NCBI RefSeq assembly: GCF_046159835.1
Contig: NZ_JBJXCY010000001.1
Location: forward strand, 558,001 to 622,000
Origin: JACKJK01 sp046159835
GTDB taxonomy: Bacteria; Pseudomonadota; Alphaproteobacteria; Rhizobiales; Tepidamorphaceae
Reading direction: 5' to 3'
Length of the DNA: 64,000 nt
This document shows, piece after piece, positions 29,142 through 35,795 of the stretch; positions within the stretch are counted from its first letter, which is position 1; every line of letters begins with the position of its first letter. The position numbers and the translations under genes were made by a program. The notes under the pieces are model-generated. The model made no database searches, was not told where the DNA came from, and saw nothing but the letters and a program-made list of their open reading frames with translations.

Positions 29142-29519
29142 CTAATGGCAGCTTCGCCAGGCGCGGCGCGCCTGTGCGCCGCCGCGCCGTTGGCGTGTCG
29201 GCAGCCGGATCGGCAGCCCGTACACCGGCGTCTTCGTCGCGGCGAGAAGCAGGTCGCAGAACGCAGCGATGGCCGGTGAGCCTTGCGCCAGCGGTCGCGC
29301 GACCGCGTAGGCATCGAGCGCCTCGCTGCGGTGATCGGCCTTTGCCGGGCGTCCGGCGAGCCATTGCAGGAACCCCAGTTGCGCCATCTCCTGAGCGCGC
29401 TCCGGCGTAACCGGGCCTATGTCGAGTTGTGAGATCGTGCGTCGTAGAAACATCGCGCCCTCCGCGCTTGCGGCGGGGCTTGCAGGAAACGGCGATGTCG
29501 GCAGGCCGGTCAGGTCCAT
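29142..29519 (-). CDS. 125-aa protein of unknown function downstream of a cobalamin riboswitch
   Basis: The only credible frame behind the cobalamin riboswitch. ATG at 29519 has GGAG about 8 nt upstream and sits about 65 nt after the riboswitch, a normal distance for translational or transcriptional control. The product begins MDLTGLPTSPFPASPAASAE, has a helical middle (TPERAQEMAQLGFLQWLAGR, then RSEALDAYAVARPLAQ) and a basic tail. No signal peptide, membrane helix, metal-binding His cluster or CbtA/CbtB/BtuB feature is visible. It converges on metH with 20 bp between stops. I do not recognise the family; a B12-linked or metH-linked function is suggested by control alone. Confidence 0.62.
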   Translation of the reverse strand: MDLTGLPTSPFPASPAASAEGAMFLRRTISQLDIGPVTPERAQEMAQLGFLQWLAGRPAKADHRSEALDAYAVARPLAQGSPAIAAFCDLLLAATKTPVYGLPIRLPTRQRRGGAQARRAWRSCH

Positions 29520-29584
29520 CCGCGTCTCCGCTCCGGGGGCACCCCGCCCGGTTCAAGGTGACTGCGGCGCGAGGCTCGCGCCGG

Positions 29585-29770
29585 AGATGGCAGGTCTCCT
29601 GACTTGCGGGTCGCAGCTTTCCTGAACCTTCCCGGGCTTGTGGCCCAGTGGTGAATATCAGGATCGCTCACCGCTCACAGTTGCGGGGGCAGTCACGGAA
29701 TTGGGCATGTCGCCCGCACCGCGTTCCCTTTTCAGCCGGCTCAACAAGAACCGGACACCATCGCCGGTGA
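29585..29770 (-). promoter_or_regulatory. Cobalamin (B12) riboswitch
   Basis: Reading the minus strand, all the conserved boxes occur in order: GATGGTGTCCGG and AAAAGGGAA (P2-P3 side), then GACTGCCCCCGCAACTGT (the B12 box core), CCACTGG followed by GCCCGGGAAGG, and the closing AGTCAGGAGACCTGCC near 29588-29604. Spacing and order match the AdoCbl class of riboswitch RNAs. The aptamer ends about 65 nt before the 125-aa gene on the same strand. It should reduce that gene's expression when B12 is plentiful. The promoter must lie about 29780-29896, overlapping the 5' side of the glycosyltransferase-P450 gene's leader. Confidence 0.93.
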
Positions 29771-29896
29771 AGCTCTCACGATTCAGCGACGATTGTCCAC
29801 GTCAATCCGCCGATGGGCAGAGGGTGGTTGCGTCAAATGCAACTGGTGCCGTTCCGACACTTCCACTAGTGTCCCGGCCCGGCAGGGCATGCGGCC

Positions 29897-32179
29897 GTGA
29901 ACCGCGATCAGTGCTGCGTGTCACAAGTTGCGTTCTCCAGGTCTTGCAAGGGTGCCGATCGCGTGTCGCCGGAATTGCCCCCCTGTTCTGTGGTCATCAT
30001 CACCCACAACTACGGCCAGTACCTTCGCCGGGCGATCGACTCGGTCCTGTCGCAGGACTTCGACGGCTTCGAGCTGATCGTCGTGGACGATGGCTCACAG
30101 GACGACACCGCCGTGATTGCCGCGTCCTATGGCGAGCGGATCCGCTTTCATCGCCAGGACCATGCCGGCCCGTTTGCCGCGGCCCGCGCCGGTGTCCACA
30201 TGGCGCACGCACCGTGGATCGTCTTCGTTGATGCCGATGACCGGCTGCGCCCCGGGGCGCTGGCCAACCTGCACGAGACCGCACAAGCCAACCCCGACTG
30301 CGCTCTCGTTCTCGGGCGCATTTGCGCGATTGACGAACGGTCGGGGACCTCTGCCGAAGAACCGACACCGCGACTGTCCGGTGACCCGCTCACCGATTTC
30401 GCGAACTTCGCCTCTGGGCGGTTGCGGGCACCCGTCGCCGGCGGACTGATCGATGCGGAGCTGCTGAAAGCCTTCGACCGGAGCGACGACGACTTCCCCA
30501 CCAGCATGGACCTCGCGATCCTCGGGCTCGGCCTGCTGCGCGGCGCCGTGCTTTGCCCGCACGTCACGCTCGACGTCTTCGCGCATGAAGGACGGCTGCG
30601 GGAGAACGTCGACTACATTCACGCGTCCGGCCTCAAACTTGCGGACGTGCTGTTCGATCCGGCCATTCTGCCGCCCGAGGCGATGGCTCGGCGCGACGAC
30701 TTTGTCGGCTTCCTGGAGCGTGAGCGCAGCCGCGCCTACCACCGAGCCGGTTGGCATTCGCTCGCCTGGCGCAGCTACCTGCGGGCAGTGCGCGCCACAC
30801 CGCGCATTTTGCTGTCGTGGCGCCAGTTGCGCCGCTTTCTCGTCAGCCTCGCGCGTGCAGCCATGGGCGCGGGCGAGGGGCCGGTGACGCATCTGCCCCG
30901 GCATCCATTCTTGGGACACATGCGCGCGTTCCACGCGAACCCGGTTCGCTTCAGCGGCAAGTCGCTGGCGAATTCCAATCGCGCCGTGCGTCTCGACCTG
31001 CAACGGCGCAGCTACCTGTTGAAACGGCCGAGCGACATCCGCCACGTGCTGGCGAACGAGACGAAGGCTTTCCAGCCCGCCGGCATCACGTCGACCACCT
31101 TTGCAGGCGCGTTGCTGGGCACCGGCTATCCGCGACGCGATACGGTTCGCGCGCAACTCGCTTCGGCCTTTGCGCCGCGCGATATCGCGGGCTACGGCAC
31201 GCTCGTCGAAGACGTGTTGATGGACCACTTCGGGGGCTTTGCGGGCGGTGACGTGGCGGACGTCGTGACGCGCATTCGCGCGGCCAATATCGCGATTGCC
31301 GGCGGCATTGTCTTCGGCAGCCGGTCCGCGGAGAAGCTCGCGCGGCTTGATGACCTGACGTCGAAATCGAACAGTTACGGCGTGCGCATTCTCCGGTCGG
31401 CGATTCCTCTGCCGCATTGGATACCGACGCGGGCGCGCCGTGTGATCGCAGCCAACGAACGCCAGTTGGACCGGCTGTTTGAAAGCTTCGCCGAGGAAGC
31501 TGACGGCTCGCAACCGCTTTCGTTCATGGAGCGCATGATTGCCCAGGCGGATGAGGGCGGGGCACTGAGCCGGCGTGATATCGGCCGGGAATGCGTGATG
31601 CTGTATCAGGCAGCCTGCGAGCCGGTGGCGGTCACGATGGCAATCGCGCTGCACAGGCTGGGAACGAACCCCGATCTGCAGGCGCAGATCGTGGAGGAGA
31701 TCGAAAACGCCGGGACGCCGGGTGAATACGGCGGCCGCGACACCAAGACCCTGACGCGGCTGAACCGTTTCCTCGAAGAGGTCCACCGCCTGCATCCAGC
31801 GGAGTGGATGCTGACCCGCTCGGCCCGCAGCGATGAACGCCTGCCGAGCGGCCTGCTCGTGCGCTCCGGCGACCATGTGCTGATCGACCTGATCTCGCTG
31901 CATACGGACCCGGATAATTTCGAAGACCCGCTGCGGTTCGATCCGGACCGCTTCGAACATGGCGGTATCCGATCCGGCGGCAGTTACATGCCCTTCGGTG
32001 GCGGGCCGTCGAAATGTCTCGGCCAGGCGCTCGCCCGGATCATCCTGTCACGCGCGCTGGTGTTCATCCTGCGGCGCTGGAAGCTCGAGTCGCTCACAGA
32101 TGACATCGACGTGGGCAGCCCGAACTGTTTCTCGACGGCGATCCTCTCGCCGGTGCCGATGCGCTGGCACGCACGCTAG
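29897..32179 (+). CDS. Family 2 glycosyltransferase - cytochrome P450 fusion protein
   Basis: 760 aa in one uninterrupted frame. Residues about 30-327 form a GT-A family 2 glycosyltransferase: SVVIITHNYGQYLRRAIDSV, ELIVVDDGSQDDT and the metal/nucleotide DAD motif in FVDADDR (112-114). Residues about 328-760 form a P450: K-helix E628-V-H-R631, the PERF-like region FDPDRFEHGG, and the heme loop FGGGPSKCLGQALAR with Cys707 as thiolate ligand. The I-helix reads YQAACEPVAVTMA (about 570-582), with Pro where the oxygen-activating Thr normally sits. GTG starts are possible at 29897 or 29963; the latter, closer to the GT fold, gives 738 aa. Soluble as predicted. Substrates unknown. Confidence 0.88.
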   Translation: MNRDQCCVSQVAFSRSCKGADRVSPELPPCSVVIITHNYGQYLRRAIDSVLSQDFDGFELIVVDDGSQDDTAVIAASYGERIRFHRQDHAGPFAAARAGVHMAHAPWIVFVDADDRLRPGALANLHETAQANPDCALVLGRICAIDERSGTSAEEPTPRLSGDPLTDFANFASGRLRAPVAGGLIDAELLKAFDRSDDDFPTSMDLAILGLGLLRGAVLCPHVTLDVFAHEGRLRENVDYIHASGLKLADVLFDPAILPPEAMARRDDFVGFLERERSRAYHRAGWHSLAWRSYLRAVRATPRILLSWRQLRRFLVSLARAAMGAGEGPVTHLPRHPFLGHMRAFHANPVRFSGKSLANSNRAVRLDLQRRSYLLKRPSDIRHVLANETKAFQPAGITSTTFAGALLGTGYPRRDTVRAQLASAFAPRDIAGYGTLVEDVLMDHFGGFAGGDVADVVTRIRAANIAIAGGIVFGSRSAEKLARLDDLTSKSNSYGVRILRSAIPLPHWIPTRARRVIAANERQLDRLFESFAEEADGSQPLSFMERMIAQADEGGALSRRDIGRECVMLYQAACEPVAVTMAIALHRLGTNPDLQAQIVEEIENAGTPGEYGGRDTKTLTRLNRFLEEVHRLHPAEWMLTRSARSDERLPSGLLVRSGDHVLIDLISLHTDPDNFEDPLRFDPDRFEHGGIRSGGSYMPFGGGPSKCLGQALARIILSRALVFILRRWKLESLTDDIDVGSPNCFSTAILSPVPMRWHAR

Positions 32180-32269
32180 GTCGCGTTTGCGAAGCGCCCA
32201 ATGTTTGTGCGCCACCGCGGGCCAACCAACAGGTGCGAAGCGGGGCAAGTCTCGTCTATAAGGCGATTC

Positions 32270-32980
32270 ATGAACCCCGCGCCTGCCAGCCAGAACCGAT
32301 CCGAGAAGATTTGCTCCGCCCTTCGCTCGGCGATCCTCGAGCGTGTGCTTCTGCCGGGCATGAAGTTGCCGGAGGATTCGCTCGGCGAACGCTTCGGCGC
32401 GAGCCGCACGCTGGTTCGCCAGGCGCTGGAGCGACTCGCCGCCGAAGGGCTGGTGGAGCTGCGCCGCAACCGGGGTGCGTCGGTTGCCACGCCGAGCATG
32501 GAAGAAGCCCGGGACCTGTTCGAATTGCGCTGCCAGATCGAGGATCTCGTGGTGATCCGTATTGCGGAGAGCTTCTCGGCCGAACAGAAGGCCGAACTGG
32601 AAGCCCACATCGCCCGCGAGATTGCCGCCGAAGGGCAAAGCGAGCCGGTGTCGATCCGGCTGGCCACCGAGTTCCATATTCTCATGGCGAAGTTGACCGG
32701 AAGCCCGGTGCTGCTGCGTTATGTCGAGGAGATCGCCTATCGCTGCGGGCTGACGCTGGCGATGTTCGCGCGGCCGCATTCCACTGATTGCGGTATCCAG
32801 GAGCACAAGGAAATCGTTGCGGCGCTGGAATCCGGCAACACGGCCAAGGCGCAGAAGCTGATGCGCTCGCACTTGGCGGCCGTTGCCGACCGCGCGCTCA
32901 TCAAGCAGGCGGAGGCCAGCGCGCATGTCTATCTCGATGCGCTGGAGCCCTACGCCCGTCCGATCCGGCTGGACGAGTAG
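32270..32980 (+). CDS. GntR-family (FCD-type) transcriptional regulator
   Basis: 236 aa. N-terminal winged helix: KICSALRSAILERVLLPGMK and SLGERFGASRTLVRQALERL. C-terminal all-helical FCD effector domain with its metal-site residues in TEFHILMAKLTGSPVL, IQEHKEIVAALESG and LMRSHL. The start at 32270 is supported by AAGG 8 nt upstream. It lies next to the SnoaL-like gene and just upstream of a 38-bp perfect palindrome at 33463-33500 that is the most obvious operator. FCD regulators usually respond to small carboxylates or sugar acids. Confidence 0.92.
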   Translation: MNPAPASQNRSEKICSALRSAILERVLLPGMKLPEDSLGERFGASRTLVRQALERLAAEGLVELRRNRGASVATPSMEEARDLFELRCQIEDLVVIRIAESFSAEQKAELEAHIAREIAAEGQSEPVSIRLATEFHILMAKLTGSPVLLRYVEEIAYRCGLTLAMFARPHSTDCGIQEHKEIVAALESGNTAKAQKLMRSHLAAVADRALIKQAEASAHVYLDALEPYARPIRLDE

Positions 32981-32983
32981 CGC

Positions 32984-33412
32984 CTAGGCCACGATCCCGC
33001 GCATTTCCAGGATGCGTTCGGCGCTGTCGTTCCACACGTCCATCTCGACGATCTTGCCGTCCTGCACGAGAAACCGGTCGATGTACCGGTTGCCCTCGAA
33101 GGGGGTGCCGTCCGGCCATTCGCCGTAGAGCGTGCCGACGCTGTAGACGACGGTGCCGTCGTCGCAATGAGCGACGTCGAAGCGGTCCATCCGCTTCTTG
33201 ACCCACTTGTAGCGCATGCCGTTAAACTGTGCGGGTCCGGTGGGATGGCTGAAGACGCGCCCGCCGGTGAAGGTGATCTTCACGCCCTGCGCCATGTAGG
33301 TCGCGGCTCGTTCCGGGTCCGGCACCATGGACGCTTCAAGGTAGGCGCGCACGGTTTCCGCGTCCGGGGAAAGTTCGCTCGCCGTCACGGCTGTATCCAC
33401 GGCCATGTTCAT
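32984..33412 (-). CDS. SnoaL/NTF2-like fold protein
   Basis: 142 aa (140 if the second ATG at 33406, better spaced from GGAGG, is used). A cone-shaped NTF2-like fold is suggested by AETVRAYLEASMVPDPERAA near the N-terminus, then FTGGRVFSHPTGPAQFNGMR and the strand-rich GNRYIDRFLVQDGKIVEMDV, typical of SnoaL-like cyclases, isomerases and polyketide-type hydratases. No signal peptide. It is divergent from the ABC importer and convergent with the GntR gene; the palindrome lies in its promoter region. Possible roles are a small hydrolase/isomerase for the imported compound or a ligand carrier; the sequence does not decide. Confidence 0.85.
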   Translation of the reverse strand: MNMAVDTAVTASELSPDAETVRAYLEASMVPDPERAATYMAQGVKITFTGGRVFSHPTGPAQFNGMRYKWVKKRMDRFDVAHCDDGTVVYSVGTLYGEWPDGTPFEGNRYIDRFLVQDGKIVEMDVWNDSAERILEMRGIVA

Positions 33413-33462
33413 ACCTCCGCATCTTGATTGACTGTCGTCTCAGAAAGCACGCCGGGCACAAG

Positions 33463-33500
33463 ATTGCATGCAATTATTTTATGCAATAATTGCATGCAAT
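33463..33500. promoter_or_regulatory. 38-bp perfect palindrome, probable GntR-family operator
   Basis: Two 16-bp arms, ATTGCATGCAATTATT (33463-33478) and AATAATTGCATGCAAT (33485-33500), are exact reverse complements around the 6-nt spacer TTATGC. Each arm itself contains the 12-bp palindrome ATTGCATGCAAT, so the element offers two self-contained operator sites 22 bp apart. It is between the divergent SnoaL-like and importer genes and about 100 bp upstream of a sigma-54 promoter. The neighbouring FCD-GntR protein is the natural ligand. Confidence 0.8.
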
Positions 33501-33569
33501 CTGGTCAATGCCGTGGGATGATGGTGGCGCGCAAATAGTCAAACCATTGAACGGACAAGACTTTTGATT

Positions 33570-33586
33570 CTGGCACGGCCATTGCA
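33570..33586 (+). promoter_or_regulatory. Sigma-54 (RpoN) promoter of the importer-deaminase operon
   Basis: CTGGCACGGCCATTGCA matches the sigma-54 consensus YTGGCACGrNNNTTGCW at every specified position, with GG at 33572-33573 and GC at 33584-33585 exactly 10 nt apart. Transcription would begin near 33597, leaving a leader of about 40 nt before the ATG at 33636. A promoter of this class needs an enhancer-binding activator such as NtrC, which agrees with a role in nitrogen scavenging. Confidence 0.82.
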
Positions 33587-33635
33587 GCGAAGAACTCGCC
33601 GCTTGGACCCACCGCAGATCCTCAAGGAGACGCAG

Positions 33636-34814
33636 ATGCTAGAACTTGCCCGCACCCGAAACGTCACACGGCGCCTTGTGCTTGCCGCCGCGATGACGCT
33701 TCCCTTCGCAGCCTCCATCCCCGCCCATGCCCAGGAGACCGTCAAGATCGGTCTCGTCGCAGCCCTCAGCGGCCAGTCCGCGAAGTCGGGCGAGGCCATC
33801 ACGCGCGGCCTGACGCTCGCCATCGACAAGATCAATGCCGAGGGCGGTGTTCTCGGAAAGCAAGTCGAACTCGTCAGCCGTGACGACGAGAGCAACCCGG
33901 GCAAGGGCCTTGTCGCTGCCCGCGAACTGGTACAGCGCGAAGGCGTCGCTGCCCTGATCGGTGGTCTCGACACGCCGGTTTCGCTCGCAATCGTCCCCTT
34001 CGTGAACCAGGAAAAGGTCGTTTTCGTCGGTCCGTGGGCCGCCGGTACGCCGATCACCAAGAACGGCGCCGAGGAGAACTACGTCTTCCGCGTCTCCGCC
34101 GTGGACGAGTATGTCGACGAAGCCATCACCGAGTATCTCGTCACCAAGTACGGTGCGAAGAAGCCGGGCCTCATCCTCATCAACAACCCGTGGGGTGAAT
34201 CCAATGAGCGCGGCCTGACCAAGGCGCTCGAAAAGCGCGGCATGGAACATGCCGGCATCGAGAAGTTCGAGAGCAACGATGTCGATGTCGTCCCGCAGCT
34301 AACTCGCCTGAAGGAAGCCGGCGCGGACTCGCTCTTTCTCGTCGCCAACGTCGCCCCGTCCGCGCAGGTCGTGAAGTCGCTCGACCGCATGGGTTGGGAC
34401 GTGCCGATCTCCTCGCATTGGGGTCCTGCCGGTGGCCGCTTTACCGAGCTGGCCGGCCCGAGTGGCGAGAAGGTGCACTTCATCCAGACCTTCCTCTTCA
34501 CAGAGGAAAGCGACCCGCTCTTCGTGACGCTCAAGGAGAAGTTCCCGGAGATCAAGACGCTCGCCGACGTGACGCCCGCGACCGGCATCGCCAATGCCTA
34601 TGACGCCATGTTGCTTCTGGCGGCCGCCATCGAAAAGGCCGGTTCAACCGACGGCCCGGCCATACGCGAGGCCATGTATGAGGTCTCCGGCATCGAAGGC
34701 GTCATCAAGACCTACGACAAGCCGTTCACCCCGGACGACCAGGATGCGCTTGGACCGGAAGACTACACCTTCGCCCACTTCGTGGACGGCCAGATCATCC
34801 CGCTCGGCGAGTAA
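33636..34814 (+). CDS. Periplasmic Liv-type substrate-binding protein
   Basis: 392 aa. The start at 33636 follows AAGGAGA and gives a Sec signal peptide with basic N-region (LELARTRNVTRR) and hydrophobic core ending SIPAHAQ (cleavage near residue 33). The mature chain starts TVKIGLVAALSGQSAKSGEA, the Peripla_BP_6 ligand loop, and has VSRDDESNPGKGLVAARELV, matching amide or amino-acid binding members. First gene of an operon under a sigma-54 promoter; followed by a stem-loop and then livH. The downstream cytosine-deaminase-like enzyme suggests a nitrogen heterocycle or amide as ligand. Confidence 0.92.
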   Translation: MLELARTRNVTRRLVLAAAMTLPFAASIPAHAQETVKIGLVAALSGQSAKSGEAITRGLTLAIDKINAEGGVLGKQVELVSRDDESNPGKGLVAARELVQREGVAALIGGLDTPVSLAIVPFVNQEKVVFVGPWAAGTPITKNGAEENYVFRVSAVDEYVDEAITEYLVTKYGAKKPGLILINNPWGESNERGLTKALEKRGMEHAGIEKFESNDVDVVPQLTRLKEAGADSLFLVANVAPSAQVVKSLDRMGWDVPISSHWGPAGGRFTELAGPSGEKVHFIQTFLFTEESDPLFVTLKEKFPEIKTLADVTPATGIANAYDAMLLLAAAIEKAGSTDGPAIREAMYEVSGIEGVIKTYDKPFTPDDQDALGPEDYTFAHFVDGQIIPLGE

Positions 34815-34833
34815 CCGCGCCTGACACAAGACA

Positions 34834-34858
34834 CTGCGGCGGCCGCGCGCCGCCGCAG
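34834..34858. repeat. Intra-operonic stem-loop after the substrate-binding protein gene
   Basis: Arms CTGCGGCGGC and GCCGCCGCAG (10 bp each, perfect) around a CGCGC loop, followed by CCTATTTT. It lies in the 99-bp gap between the binding-protein and livH genes. Such hairpins commonly protect the 3' end of the binding-protein message or partly terminate transcription, so the receptor is made in excess over the membrane parts. A weak intrinsic terminator is possible from the short T-run. Confidence 0.6.
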
Positions 34859-34913
34859 ACCCTATTTTGAAGTCTCGATTTTTGAAGCCTCACGCAGGAA
34901 GCCGGAACGCCCC

Positions 34914-35789
34914 ATGACCCTGCTCGTCGTCGCGATCATCACAGGCATCGGCCTTGGAAGCATGTACGGGCTCATCGCGCTCGGTTTCCAGATCACCTAT
35001 TCGGTGTCCTCCACCGTCAACTTCGCGCAGGGTAGCGTTGTCATGCTCGGCGCGGTGCTGGGCTTCATCTTCTGCCAGCGCTGGGGCCTGCCGGTCATCG
35101 TCGGCTACCCGCTGGCGATCCTGTGCTGCGGACTGTTCGGCGTGCTGGTCGAACTCGTGCTCGTGCGCCCCTTCGTCATGCGCGGCTCGGAAGCCTGGCT
35201 GATGGCGACGGTCGCCGGCGGCATCTTCCTCGACAACGCCGCGCTGTTCACCTTCGGCAACGAACCGCGCAGCCTGTCCTCGCCGCTGACGGGCACCACC
35301 TGGAACATCCTCGGCACCGGCGTCTATCCCCAGCAGGTGCTCATCCCCTTCGCGGCCATCGGCGTCGCCGTGCTGCTGCACCTGCTGTTCCGCCACACCC
35401 GGCAGGGCAGGGCGCTGCTCGCCGTGGTGCAGAACCGGCAGGCCGCGCGCCTCATGGGCATCAACACCAACCTCATGGTCTCCGGCTCCTTCGCCATTTC
35501 CTCCATGCTGGCGGGATTCGCCGGGCTGCTGATCGCGCCGCTCTTTTCCGTGCACTCCGACATGGGAACCCTGTTCGGCTTGAAGGCCTTCGCGGTCGCC
35601 ATCCTCGGCGGCATGACGTCGGCCTCCGGCGTGATGATCGCGGGCTTTCTCTATGGTTTGGTGGAAGCCTTCGTGACGACCTATCTCGGCTCGTCCTTCA
35701 CCTATATCGCCGTCTTCGCGCTGGTGATCGTCGTGCTCACCATCAAGCCCGGCGGCCTGTTCGGCCGGCCCGGCCTGAAGAAGGTCTGA
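34914..35789 (+). CDS. livH: Liv-type ABC transporter permease (LivH)
   Basis: 291-aa hydrophobic protein. The N-terminal pattern IGLGSMYGLIALGFQITYSV then NFAQGSVVMLGAVLGF and the C-terminal AVAILGGMTSASGVMIAGFL (coupling loop) are LivH family features. ATG at 34914; the next gene begins 6 nt after its stop. It pairs with the LivM part of the downstream fusion protein. Confidence 0.93.
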   Translation: MTLLVVAIITGIGLGSMYGLIALGFQITYSVSSTVNFAQGSVVMLGAVLGFIFCQRWGLPVIVGYPLAILCCGLFGVLVELVLVRPFVMRGSEAWLMATVAGGIFLDNAALFTFGNEPRSLSSPLTGTTWNILGTGVYPQQVLIPFAAIGVAVLLHLLFRHTRQGRALLAVVQNRQAARLMGINTNLMVSGSFAISSMLAGFAGLLIAPLFSVHSDMGTLFGLKAFAVAILGGMTSASGVMIAGFLYGLVEAFVTTYLGSSFTYIAVFALVIVVLTIKPGGLFGRPGLKKV

Positions 35790-35795
35790 CGCGCC

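Noticed and set aside
29125..29556. 143-aa minus-strand frame overlapping the 125-aa gene
   Set aside because: Different frame with Arg-rich nonsense composition; the 125-aa frame has the ribosome site and a natural composition.
33463..33500. NtrC enhancer site
   Set aside because: The palindrome lacks the GCAC-N7-GTGC pattern of NtrC sites; a GntR-family operator fits ATTGCATGCAAT better.
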